Notes under the pieces: generated by a model
Database searches by the model: none
Told to the model about the DNA's origin: nothing
What the model saw: only the letters and a program-made list of their open reading frames with translations
Position numbers and translations under genes: made by a program
Origin: Hyphomicrobiales bacterium
GTDB taxonomy: Bacteria > Pseudomonadota > Alphaproteobacteria > Parvibaculales > Parvibaculaceae
DNA: 11,369 nt
Assembly: GCA_015655095.1 (NCBI GenBank)
Contig: JAATFR010000397.1
Location: 1 to 11,369, forward strand
Reading direction: 5' to 3'
Shown here: positions 1 through 7,488 of the stretch, in pieces
How positions within the stretch are numbered: the stretch's first letter is position 1
Layout: each line of letters opens with the position of its first letter

Positions 1-1720
1 GATAGGCGCTGCGGCCGGTGCCGCCATCGACCACCATGCTCAGCATATAGTTCATTTCAGCAAGTGGCCGGTCGGCGATCACGCGCCCCGGGCCAGAGCC
101 CATCCGCTGGTAGAGTTCCTGCCCGTCCGGCGTCCCGATTCCATCAATCCCGTGGGTGATGACGCCATAGCCGCCATTGGCGAAGGGCACATAGGCCGAG
201 GTGAGATCGAGCAGGGTCACCGACGCGGTGCCGAGCGCGAGCGAAGGGACAGGCTCCAGATCGGACTGAATGCCCATCTTCTGCGCGGTGCGGATGACAT
301 TGGCGATGCCGACCTGCTGGCCGAGCTGGGCCGCCACCGTATTGATGGATTTCGACAGGGCGAGGCTCAAGGGTACCGGGCCCTCATAGCGGTTTTCAAA
401 ATTGCGCGGGCTCCAGCCATTGATGCTGACCGGCCCGTCGTTCATGACTGTTTCCGGCGTCATGCCCTGCTCCATGGCGGTCAGGTAGACAAAGGGCTTG
501 AAGGCGGAACCTGGCTGGCGTTGGGCCTGTGTCGCCCGGTTGAACTGGCTCTGGGCGTAGGAGCGGCCGCCGATCATGGCCTTGACGGAACCGTCCAGCC
601 CCATGGCGACGACGGCAACCTGCGCCACGCCGTATTTTACGCCGTATTTATCCAGAATGTCGGCGGCGGCGGCTTCGGCCGCTTTCTGGTAGGCGGGGAC
701 GATGGTGGTTTTGGTGATCAGGCTGGTGTCGGGGGAGTTGGCGTAGCTCGGCACCGAATCCGCGACCCAGTCCACGAAGTAATTGACGGAGCTTGAACCC
801 GCATAGCCCAGCAATGTCGCGGGGTGGGCGATGGCGTCGGCGGCCTGCTCCTGAGTGATGTAACCCTGATCCGCCATGCGCAGCAGCACGATGCGGGTCC
901 GGGCCCGGGCGGCATCGATATTATTGGCGGGAGAATAGCGAGAGGGGGCCTTGAGCAGTCCCGCCACCATGGCCGCTTCCGGCAGGGTCAGGTCGCGAGC
1001 CGATTTGTTGAAATAACGCTGTGACGCCGCCTCCAGCCCGTAGGCACCACCGCCCAGATAGATCCGGTTGAAATAGAGGGTGAGGATCTCGTCCTTGGTG
1101 AATTTATGCTCAAGCCAGATGGCGAGCAGCATTTCCTGTATCTTGCGCCGTGCGGTCCGGTCCGGGGTCAGAAACAGGTTCTTGGCAAGCTGCTGGGTCA
1201 GGGTCGAGCCGCCCTGCACCACATGGCCCGCGCGCAGATTGACAAAGAAGGCGCGGAGAAGGCCGACCGGGTCGATGCCGTAATGGGAATAGAAGCGCTT
1301 GTCCTCGGTCGCGACCACGGCTTGTGGCACATAGGGCGGCAGTTGCGACAACACCACGTCCTGGCCGCGCAGGTCGCCCCGGTGGCTGAGGACAGTGCCG
1401 TCGGCGGCAAGGACGGTCAGTGAGGGTGTGTAGACCGGCTTGAGCAGGGCGGACGTATCCGGCAGCGTCATGGCGAAATAAAACAGCATGGCGCCCAGCG
1501 CGAGGCCGCCCCAGAGCGCGAAGATGGCGCCCCAGTAGAACAGTTTGAAGCCGATGCCGCCTCGTCCGCCGCGCTGCGAACTGCGGCGGGAGCGGGGAGG
1601 GACAGGCGCGGCGTAGCGCTCCGCCGTCACGGTGTGGACATAGGATTTGTGGCCCTGCGGGGCGGCATTGCCGCTGTTTCGGGGGCCTGTGCCGGGCTCC
1701 CTGCGGTCATTGTAGTTCAT
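1..1720 (-). CDS. Class A penicillin-binding protein, PBP1A family (partial, 3' end outside window)
   Basis: Bifunctional peptidoglycan synthase: it polymerises lipid II into glycan strands and cross-links stem peptides in the periplasm while anchored in the inner membrane. The first 573 codons are present. After a basic Pro/Arg-rich cytoplasmic tail comes one membrane segment at about residues 58-85. The GT51 glycosyltransferase domain follows, with EDKRFYSHYG (catalytic E139), GGSTLTQQ at 170-177 and LPEAAMVAGL around E248. The transpeptidase domain has SAFK (nucleophile S405) and SIN at 458-460. The KTG motif should lie a few residues beyond base 1, so the gene is cut by the window, not broken. 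There is little sequence between the two catalytic domains, so the extra OB-like insert of E. coli PBP1a appears absent. The ATG at 1720 has a GGATGAGG-like ribosome site. The gene diverges from the leuA control region. Family assignment is firm; the exact paralogue is not. Confidence 0.95.
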   Translation of the reverse strand, partial: MNYNDRREPGTGPRNSGNAAPQGHKSYVHTVTAERYAAPVPPRSRRSSQRGGRGGIGFKLFYWGAIFALWGGLALGAMLFYFAMTLPDTSALLKPVYTPSLTVLAADGTVLSHRGDLRGQDVVLSQLPPYVPQAVVATEDKRFYSHYGIDPVGLLRAFFVNLRAGHVVQGGSTLTQQLAKNLFLTPDRTARRKIQEMLLAIWLEHKFTKDEILTLYFNRIYLGGGAYGLEAASQRYFNKSARDLTLPEAAMVAGLLKAPSRYSPANNIDAARARTRIVLLRMADQGYITQEQAADAIAHPATLLGYAGSSSVNYFVDWVADSVPSYANSPDTSLITKTTIVPAYQKAAEAAAADILDKYGVKYGVAQVAVVAMGLDGSVKAMIGGRSYAQSQFNRATQAQRQPGSAFKPFVYLTAMEQGMTPETVMNDGPVSINGWSPRNFENRYEGPVPLSLALSKSINTVAAQLGQQVGIANVIRTAQKMGIQSDLEPVPSLALGTASVTLLDLTSAYVPFANGGYGVITHGIDGIGTPDGQELYQRMGSGPGRVIADRPLAEMNYMLSMVVDGGTGRSAY

Positions 1721-1805
1721 GCCTCATCCTGCCCAGAGCGGGAAGCGGTGCCCGCCGGTCTGTCTGCGCGCAGGGGAACACCCCCCGACGAATCGCTATC
1801 TGGAA

Positions 1806-1820
1806 ATAATCCCCGATTAT
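1806..1820. repeat. Perfect 6-3-6 inverted repeat in the PBP/leuA divergent region
   Basis: ATAATC-CCC-GATTAT is an exact dyad 85 bp upstream of the PBP start codon. Read on the minus strand, a weak promoter can be drawn over it: TTAACG, 17 bp, GATTAT, so that the dyad covers the -10 element. It could be an operator for the PBP gene. No regulator is recognised and the dyad may be chance. Confidence 0.35.
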
Positions 1821-1908
1821 GGCTCATTCGTTAACCCTCCCATGTGGCGGAGAAAAGGCCCGCCCGGGGCGAGATGGCGACAGCCCGTCCGTTTTCTTGA
1901 CTCAAACC

Positions 1909-1937
1909 TTGACGGCATCCCGACACGCCCCTATTTT
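1909..1937 (+). promoter_or_regulatory. Sigma-70 type promoter for the leuA leader transcript
   Basis: TTGACG at 1909-1914 and TATTTT at 1932-1937 are separated by exactly 17 bp. This is the best promoter match in the region. Transcription would begin at about 1944-1947, at or within three bases of the leader peptide ATG. A second TTGACT at 1897-1902 has no properly spaced -10. The assignment is by sequence match only. Confidence 0.55.
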
Positions 1938-1946
1938 CCCTTCACC

Positions 1947-1994
1947 ATGAACAGGACCAACCTTGCCCTTCGACTTATCAGCCCGGCCTCCTGA
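1947..1994 (+). CDS. leuL: Putative leucine leader peptide of the leuA attenuator
   Basis: A 15-codon ORF encodes MNRTNLALRLISPAS. Three of its 15 codons are Leu, spaced every second codon (positions 6, 8 and 10), with Ile next. All three are CTT, a codon used sparingly beside CTG in leuA. The ORF sits directly after a strong promoter match and about 250 bp before leuA. Its stop codon lies inside a hairpin (1983-2005). This is the layout of ribosome-mediated attenuation, in which starvation for charged tRNA-Leu stalls the ribosome and prevents a terminator. There is no room for a Shine-Dalgarno site between the predicted transcription start and the ATG, so translation would be leaderless or nearly so. 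The peptide would act through its translation, not as a product. The role is inferred; the codons and spacing are seen directly. Confidence 0.6.
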   Translation: MNRTNLALRLISPAS

Positions 1995-2126
1995 AAAGAG
2001 ACCGGCCTTTGGCGCTGTGCGCCCCTGATAATCCCTGAAGCTGTCAAGAGTCCGAACTTCCCATGACTGTTTATCCCGTTTCCGCCTCGAGCGGTTCTTT
2101 CACTTTCAGCGCGTCGTCGTCGCGCG
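1983..2126 (+). promoter_or_regulatory. GC-rich hairpins between leader peptide and leuA (attenuator region)
   Basis: Four stems can be drawn. 1983-1990 pairs with 1998-2005 (8 bp, one mismatch) across the leader stop codon. GGCGC-TGT-GCGCC lies at 2011-2023. CCGC/GCGG at 2082-2094 is followed by TTCTTT, the nearest thing to an intrinsic terminator. GCGCG/CGCGC at 2109-2125 closes a 7-base loop. GCGCGC at 2137-2142 could compete for the arms of the last stem. These are the ingredients of alternative terminator and antiterminator folds, but the terminator stem is short and I could not compute energies. From here to 2242 I see no other gene that I trust. Confidence 0.4.
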
Positions 2127-2242
2127 GTTCGTGCCTGCGCGCCCGTCACATCATAGCCCGTCACATGGACCGACTTAGGGATTGCCGTCCAGTCCACCCC
2201 TTCACGGCTTTCTGACATCACCGGAATTTGAACGAGATCCCA

Positions 2243-3928
2243 ATGTCCCAGACTTATGCAACGACCAAGACAATGAATTTTCACCGCTACCGTCCATATG
2301 AAGTGACCTCGCTGTCGGACCGGACCTGGCCCGACAAGGTGATCGAGAAAGCGCCGATCTGGTGTTCGGTCGATCTGCGGGATGGCAATCAGGCCCTGAT
2401 CGACCCCATGAACGGCGAAGAGAAAATGCGCATGTTCAGGACGCTGGTCGAGATCGGCTTCAAGGAAATAGAGGTCGGTTTTCCGGCCGCCTCACAGACC
2501 GACTTCGATTTTGTGCGCGCCCTGATCGAGCAGAACCTGATCCCCGATGATGTGACCATCCAGGTGCTGACCCAGTGCCGCGAGGAGTTGATCGAGGAGA
2601 CCTTCCGCGCGCTGAAGGGCGCGAAGCGGGCGATCGTCCATATGTATAATTCCACCTCGGAATTGCAGCGCCGGGTTGTGTTCCAGCTCGACCGGGCGGG
2701 CATCGTCGAGATTGCGGTCAAGGCCGCCAAAATCGTCAAACGCCATATAGATGCGGCGCCTGAGACCGACTGGCATGTGGAGTATTCCCCGGAAAGCTTC
2801 ACCGGGACGGAAATGGATTTCGCTGTCGAGGTCTGCGAGGCGGTGATGGACGTGTTCCAGCCGACCCCCGCCAAAAGGCTGATCCTGAACCTGCCTGCAA
2901 CCGTCGAAATGTCGACGCCCAATGTCTATGCCGACCGGATCGAGTGGTTTCTGTGCCATATCAAGAACCGTGACAGCATCATCCTGAGCCTGCACCCCCA
3001 CAATGACCGGGGAACGGGCGTGGCAGCCGCGGAACTGGGTGTGCTTGCGGGCGCGGACCGGGTCGAGGGAACTCTGTTTGGCAATGGCGAGCGCACGGGC
3101 AATGTCTGCGCCGTGACGCTGGCCATCAATATGATGAGTCAGGGCATTGATCCGAAACTCGATTTCTCCGACATCGACCGGGTCGTGAAGGTGGCGGAAA
3201 GCTGCACCAAGCTGCCGGTGCCTGCGCGCCACCCTTATGCGGGCGAACTGGTCTTCACCGCCTTTTCCGGCTCGCATCAGGATGCCATCAAGAAGGGTTT
3301 TGCGGCCCTGAAGGAACGTAACGACGATCTGTGGGAAGTGCCCTATCTGCCCATCGACCCGATGGATGTCGGGCGGAATTACGAAGCTGTCGTGCGCATC
3401 AATTCCCAGTCTGGCAAGGGCGGCGTTGCCTATCTGCTGGAGGAAATCTACGGCATCGCGATGCCGCGTCCGTTGCAGGTCGATTTCTCGAAGGTTGTGC
3501 AGGAAGAGGCTGACCGGACCAGCAAGGAGCTGGATACGATCACAATCTGGCGGCTGTTCCGCGAAGCCTATCTGGAGAATGATGCGCCGGTCGGTTTCAT
3601 TGAGTGCGCGATGTTGCCGGATCGGGCCGGGTGCCGGATCGAGGCAAAGGTGCGCTTCAAGGGCCGTGAACATGCCATCGCCGGCACGGGCACCGGTCCC
3701 ATCGACGCCTATCTGGCGGCGCTGGAAACGTTGGGGGTGAAGGCCAGCGTCAAGGGTTTCCATGAGCATGCGATCCAGAAAGGATCGTCGGCGGAAGCCG
3801 CTGCCTATATCGAGGTCGAAGGCGAGAACGGCGCCACGGGCCACGGCGCGGGCACGGACCGCAATATCGTCACGGCCTCCCTCAAGGGGGTTACAAGCGC
3901 GGTGAACCGTATGCTCAAGGCAGAATGA
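2243..3928 (+). CDS. leuA: 2-isopropylmalate synthase (LeuA, type 2)
   Basis: First committed step of leucine synthesis: condensation of acetyl-CoA with 2-oxoisovalerate to 2-isopropylmalate, cytosolic. The 561-residue product matches the longer LeuA type (yeast-like and actinobacterial/alphaproteobacterial, about 550-600 aa) rather than the roughly 520-residue E. coli type. The DRTWP...APIWCSVDLRDGNQAL opening is diagnostic, with R46-D47-G48 in the active site of the TIM barrel. HPHNDRGTG (metal ligands H251 and H253) and GNGERTGN at 280-287 follow. The C-terminal part from about residue 430 is the leucine-binding regulatory domain, so feedback inhibition is expected. The ATG at 2243 was chosen over an in-frame TTG at 2228; GAG at 2234-2236 is a modest ribosome site, and an internal ATG at 2273 is also possible. 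It stands alone, with a leader peptide region upstream and a terminator downstream. Confidence 0.96.
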   Translation: MSQTYATTKTMNFHRYRPYEVTSLSDRTWPDKVIEKAPIWCSVDLRDGNQALIDPMNGEEKMRMFRTLVEIGFKEIEVGFPAASQTDFDFVRALIEQNLIPDDVTIQVLTQCREELIEETFRALKGAKRAIVHMYNSTSELQRRVVFQLDRAGIVEIAVKAAKIVKRHIDAAPETDWHVEYSPESFTGTEMDFAVEVCEAVMDVFQPTPAKRLILNLPATVEMSTPNVYADRIEWFLCHIKNRDSIILSLHPHNDRGTGVAAAELGVLAGADRVEGTLFGNGERTGNVCAVTLAINMMSQGIDPKLDFSDIDRVVKVAESCTKLPVPARHPYAGELVFTAFSGSHQDAIKKGFAALKERNDDLWEVPYLPIDPMDVGRNYEAVVRINSQSGKGGVAYLLEEIYGIAMPRPLQVDFSKVVQEEADRTSKELDTITIWRLFREAYLENDAPVGFIECAMLPDRAGCRIEAKVRFKGREHAIAGTGTGPIDAYLAALETLGVKASVKGFHEHAIQKGSSAEAAAYIEVEGENGATGHGAGTDRNIVTASLKGVTSAVNRMLKAE

Positions 3929-3978
3929 GGGGCACGCCTTTCAGCGATCTGCGCACGGGTTTCTCCGTCCACAAAGCA

Positions 3979-4008
3979 AAAACCCCGGTGCCTGCGCACC
4001 GGGGTTTT
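3979..4008. terminator. Bidirectional intrinsic terminator between leuA and the Ycf48-like gene
   Basis: A perfect 9-bp GC-rich stem (CCCCGGTGC / GCACCGGGG) with loop CTGC is flanked by A and T tracts, which extend it by four A-T pairs. Read on the plus strand it ends in TTTTATCATTT and closes leuA. Read on the minus strand it ends in TTTTTGCTTT and closes the convergent gene that stops at 4038. Confidence 0.9.
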
Positions 4009-4037
4009 ATCATTTCAGCGGCAAGCAGACCGAAGGC

Positions 4038-5105
4038 TTAGCTTCCCTGCTGGGCGCCGACTTCCTTCTGGGCTTCTTCCGGCGTGGCGGGCATCAGCAG
4101 CACGCCCATTTCGCCGAAGATGTCGATCTTGCCCTCAGGGCCCTCCGATACGGCAGCATAGCCAAGGCGGTCGCGCCGCGTGATGGCGGTGAAATTCTTG
4201 CCGCCATCATTGCTGTAGCCCACATATCCCTGAAGCCCGGCCAGCACGACCGTGCCATTGGCGAGCTGCACAGCGCCACTGATTGATTTTTCGGTGCCGG
4301 TATTGACCTCGGTCCATGTCAGGCCATCGTCGGCCGAGCGGAAGGCGTGGCCGCGCATGCCATAAACCAGTGCCGAACCGTCGGAAAGGCCGATGCCGCC
4401 CCAGTAGGAGCCGTCATAAGACGTGGCGATGTGCTGGAATGTGTCGCCCTTGTCGGTCGAACGATAGACGTTGCCAGCCTCTGCCGCGACGACGAGGGTG
4501 CCGCTTTTCAGGGCGAAAATGCGGTTGAGATGGAAGTCGTCCTTGTCGTCCGGGTTCAGCGCGCGCTGCTGCCAGGTCTGCCCGCCGTCATTCGTCTCGA
4601 TGACGAAGTGGAAAGCCCCCATGGCGAAGCCGCGTTCCGGGCTGTTGAAGAAAATCGTCATGATCGGGGTTTCAGATGCCGGATCGTGGTAGACCATCTT
4701 CCAGTTGACGCCGCCATCGTCAGTGCGCAGCACGGTGCAGTCATGCCCACCCGCATAGCCGGTTTTTTCATTGACGAAATTCACGCTGGTCAGCGTCACC
4801 TGGGTTGGCACCGAGTCAGCCTGTTTCCAGTTCGTGCCGCCATCGTCCGAATAGATGATATGGCCGAACTCGCCGACCGCGACGATGCGGTTGCCGATCT
4901 TGGTCGCGTCCAGCAGCAGGGACTGGGTGGCAAGCTTGGAGTGGACCGAATATTCCACGGCTTCCGCCGTCGGCTTGTCGGCTGTGGCAACTGGTGCTGC
5001 TGCGTCGTCCGCAGCCCTTGCGGCGCCAAGGCCCAATGTAAGGGCAAAGGTGGCGGCGCACGCTGTGAATATCATCTGGCGTGCGGTTGAGTGTCTGGTG
5101 GCCAT
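4038..5105 (-). CDS. Secreted Ycf48/HCF136-like beta-propeller protein with six Asp-box repeats
   Basis: A 355-residue exported protein. Residues 1-31 form a Sec signal peptide (basic start, hydrophobic core, GAARA-ADD cleavage). Six Asp-box turns recur about every 40 residues: SDDGGTNW (86), TDDGGVNW (128), TNDGGQTW (171), STDKGDTF (216), SADDGLTW (257) and SNDGGKNF (298). They indicate a BNR/Ycf48-type propeller. Chloroplast and cyanobacterial relatives help assemble photosystem II. Proteobacterial ones are not photosynthetic and, from what I know of the family, often sit beside DUF1329, DUF1302 and RND/MMPL permease genes, where they are presumed to be periplasmic partners. The upstream gene here is DUF1329, as expected, but a terminator lies between. 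The ATG at 5105 was preferred to an in-frame TTG at 5183 because it starts at the signal peptide and has GTGAGAAT upstream. Substrate unknown. Confidence 0.85.
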   Translation of the reverse strand: MATRHSTARQMIFTACAATFALTLGLGAARAADDAAAPVATADKPTAEAVEYSVHSKLATQSLLLDATKIGNRIVAVGEFGHIIYSDDGGTNWKQADSVPTQVTLTSVNFVNEKTGYAGGHDCTVLRTDDGGVNWKMVYHDPASETPIMTIFFNSPERGFAMGAFHFVIETNDGGQTWQQRALNPDDKDDFHLNRIFALKSGTLVVAAEAGNVYRSTDKGDTFQHIATSYDGSYWGGIGLSDGSALVYGMRGHAFRSADDGLTWTEVNTGTEKSISGAVQLANGTVVLAGLQGYVGYSNDGGKNFTAITRRDRLGYAAVSEGPEGKIDIFGEMGVLLMPATPEEAQKEVGAQQGS

Positions 5106-5309
5106 GATTCTCACTCGGCGATTCCCTGGATTATCGGTTTTTGCATATCCCGCGGTCTGCGCCCGGGTTTTTATCTCCGGCAAAAGGGCCGGTCGTCTGT
5201 ATTGTGGACTTTACAGGGCTTGGCGGCCAGCGCAAGCCATCTCCGGCGCAAACCGGCTGGTTCCGCGGCTTCCCCGGCAAGCCCGGAAAATCCAGAACCC
5301 ATATGGCCT

Positions 5310-5340
5310 AAAAAAGGGCCTGGAAGCAATTCCAGGCCCT
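5310..5340 (-). terminator. Intrinsic terminator of the DUF1329 gene
   Basis: A perfect 11-bp stem (AGGGCCTGGAA / TTCCAGGCCCT) with a GCAA loop at 5315-5340. On the minus strand it is followed by a run of T (plus-strand A5310-5315). It lies 43 bp beyond the DUF1329 stop codon and 200 bp before the Ycf48-like start, so the two genes are probably separate transcription units or only linked by read-through. Confidence 0.9.
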
Positions 5341-5382
5341 ATCGTCCGGCCAGGTCTGCGGGAGACCTGTTTTGTACCCGGT

Positions 5383-6750
5383 CTAGCGAACGCCGAGCTG
5401 GCGCATTGCGGCCGGTGTGTAATGGCTCACGTTGAGTTCATCAGCGAAGTAGTTTGCCGGCGGCTCCTCGTTCTGCATGGTCAGAGCCAGATAGCGGCCC
5501 GCCTGCAGATCGTAGACGAGTTCGGCGCCGGTGCCGCATGAGGGCACGTTGTAGCACTGGACGGCCTGAATTTCCTGTACACGCCAGAGCTGTCCGCGTC
5601 CGTCATAAAGCTCCGTAGCGGCGACCGACCAGTTATCTTCATCCTGATAATTCACGCGACGGGCATAAACGTGGCGCATATCCGGTTTCAGTGTGGCCTG
5701 CACGATCCAGCTACGGTGTAGCTCATACCGGACTAAATCCTGGTTGGCGTGAAGCGGCGTCAGCAGATCCTTGTAGTGCGCCAGTCCGGATTTGTAGTTG
5801 TTGTAGGCGATGACTTTCGGCTTTTTGCCCAGAACTTCCCAGTCATAACGGTCCGGCGCGCCATTGTAGCCGTCGAAGGCGTCCGACGTCGAAAGACCAT
5901 CGGAGTTGGTGCCGGGATTGTCATAGGCGATATTCGGTGCGCGACGCACCCGCCGTGTGCCCGGGCTGTACTGCCAGGCCTGACGCGGCTGAAGTTGGGC
6001 GTTGAGGCTTTCATAGACCAGCACCACGTTGCCGGCCGAGCGGGCAGGTGCGATCGTGTTGGCAAGATAGAAGAGCGAGATGTTATTCAGATCTTCCGCA
6101 CTCTTCTTTGAAGGATCGGCCCATTTAATGATGGCGTCGTCCTGCACTATCTGAAGCGTATAGTCGCCATCGCGGGTCAGGGCTGCGGCCGCGAACTGAC
6201 GGGTGGACTTGAAGGAGCGATAACGCAACAGATGGTTCCAGGTTATTTCCAGACCATTGTTGGGTATCGGGAAGGGGCTGCCCAGAATGGCTTTGCCCAC
6301 GCCGTTGCCGCCGCCTGTCAGCTCGCCGACCTTGGCATTGTTCTTGTTCGCCTGATAGACAGCGTCGGGCAGTGCACAAGTCCGCCGTGACTGATAGACG
6401 TTCATTTTATAGTCGCCATAGGTCTTCAGCAGACCCTTCTGGCCATCGGTCAGAAAATCGCCGTACTGGCCTGCATTCCCGCTTGTCACCGTGAAGAGCG
6501 GCTTGTCGCTCCCGAACGGGTCCGCAAGGTGATCGCCGGGCTTGTAGGTCACATTGCCTGGTACGGAGGCCAGTCCCCCCGTCCATTCCGGAATATCGCC
6601 GATTGAAGTCTTCTCGCCGGCCTTCTCCGAGCCCATGGGCGTCAGATCATTGCCAATACGGTCGACCTGCACCTCAGGCACAGACGCCAGAGCGCTCGTT
6701 GTGAGCAGCCCGAACGCGAGTGCGGAGACCAGAGCAGTCGTCCTTTTCAT
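5383..6750 (-). CDS. DUF1329 family secreted protein
   Basis: A 455-residue member of DUF1329 (PF07044), a family of unknown function in proteobacterial envelopes. The signature stretches are seen in order: LTPMGSEKAGEKTSIGDIPEWTGGL (positions 36-60), RYDWEVLGKK plus YNNYK (301-320), and HRSWIVQATLKPDMRHVYARRV leading into YQDEDNW (345-374). Residues 1-22 are a signal peptide (hydrophobic core, SALA cleavage). There is no lipobox cysteine, so it is probably soluble periplasmic. The ATG at 6750 is set by a strong GGAGGG ribosome site. Relatives usually lie beside DUF1302, Ycf48-like and RND/MMPL permease genes, a context suggesting export or uptake of hydrophobic compounds. Here only the Ycf48-like gene follows. 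No member-specific function is claimed. Confidence 0.92.
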   Translation of the reverse strand: MKRTTALVSALAFGLLTTSALASVPEVQVDRIGNDLTPMGSEKAGEKTSIGDIPEWTGGLASVPGNVTYKPGDHLADPFGSDKPLFTVTSGNAGQYGDFLTDGQKGLLKTYGDYKMNVYQSRRTCALPDAVYQANKNNAKVGELTGGGNGVGKAILGSPFPIPNNGLEITWNHLLRYRSFKSTRQFAAAALTRDGDYTLQIVQDDAIIKWADPSKKSAEDLNNISLFYLANTIAPARSAGNVVLVYESLNAQLQPRQAWQYSPGTRRVRRAPNIAYDNPGTNSDGLSTSDAFDGYNGAPDRYDWEVLGKKPKVIAYNNYKSGLAHYKDLLTPLHANQDLVRYELHRSWIVQATLKPDMRHVYARRVNYQDEDNWSVAATELYDGRGQLWRVQEIQAVQCYNVPSCGTGAELVYDLQAGRYLALTMQNEEPPANYFADELNVSHYTPAAMRQLGVR

Positions 6751-7196
6751 TAATGTTCCCTCCACGTGTGTTTTTTATTCACTGTTCTTGTTTTAAGTCC
6801 GTCTGCCCGCAAAAAAGTCGGGTATCCGGCTCCCCGCGTCAATTTTTATGCGCGTTCTGGCCAGGATGCTAGCAAAGTCTTTACCGTCGCGATAGCTCCC
6901 TGTTTCTCTGGAATGTGCGGGTTAACGGAATGTTTTCCCTAACGCATTTCTCGAGCATGACGCGAGCGCATCCCGTTTAACAACCTGAAAATTGCAATAA
7001 TCCGTAAATGAAGCAAACGATCTTCGGCGGCTCAAAAAATGTTGCATTGCACCGCTGCGACGCAGCATGTGTTGGGCCTTCCGGGATGCGCTGCATATTT
7101 CGTGGATTCGATGCTTTCTTGCTACAGACTATTATACTTATTCGTCTGTGCGCTATCGAAAGACTACCGCTTTGGGGCATATGGCCGAAAGGAAAT

Positions 7197-7215
7197 TCCT
7201 GACATTTTGTCAGGA
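7197..7215. repeat. Perfect 8-3-8 inverted repeat
   Basis: TCCTGACA-TTT-TGTCAGGA is an exact dyad that could be a DNA operator or a short RNA hairpin. It is not followed by a T run, so a terminator is unlikely. It lies in the middle of the gene-free region, about 330 bp upstream of bfd and 450 bp upstream of the DUF1329 start. I do not recognise the cognate regulator. Confidence 0.55.
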
Positions 7216-7462
7216 GCCTTTGCGTGGGCGGATCGCCTTTCCGGGGTGCTGCATAGGCGGGGATATCCTATGATTATTATATCCGTTTTCTGGCATATAT
7301 TTCTTATACGGATGATTGAGTTGCGGCAGACCTGGGCTGTCCGGGGGAGCATCCGTTGATAATATGAGAGGGCATGGATTCCGGGGGCAACGGCAGGCCG
7401 GGAAAGGCCGGAGCGGAGTGCGGAGGCAGGATCGCGTCTTGCCTCGATCTGCTTCACCCAGG

Positions 7463-7488
7463 CGCAATTGAAACGAAGTCGCAATTGC
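7463..7488. repeat. Direct repeat of CGCAATTG upstream of bfd
   Basis: CGCAATTG occurs at 7463-7470 and 7480-7487. The copies are 17 bp apart and each contains the palindrome CAATTG. The second extends to the 8-bp palindrome GCAATTGC. They end about 60 bp before the bfd start, where promoter-proximal regulator sites would lie. Possible tandem operator; no known consensus is matched. Confidence 0.35.

Noticed and set aside
152..796. A 214-codon plus-strand open frame inside the PBP gene
   Set aside because: Antisense to a clearly coding transpeptidase domain, with Gly/Arg/His-rich low-complexity translation and no ribosome site of note.
1830..1840. GTTAACCC as a CtrA half-site near the PBP gene
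   Set aside because: Only one half of the TTAA-N7-TTAA motif is present.
2063..2215. A 50-codon ORF (MTVYPVSASSGSF...) between the leader peptide and leuA
   Set aside because: It lacks a ribosome site and has no run of Leu codons. Its Ser/Arg-rich translation looks like a by-product of the GC-rich hairpins. It could be a second leader only if shown to be conserved.
2492..3844. A 450-codon open frame on the minus strand opposite leuA
   Set aside because: It is a mirror of the leuA codon structure in GC-rich DNA. It has no domain signature, and leuA is unambiguous.
5106..5183. N-terminal extension of the Ycf48-like protein to a TTG at 5183
   Set aside because: The extension is hydrophilic and would bury the clear signal peptide that begins at the ATG at 5105.
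7043..7051. TGCATTGCA, which fits the TGC-N3-GCA site of the PHA regulator PhaR
   Set aside because: The pattern is too short and common, and no polyhydroxyalkanoate gene is nearby.
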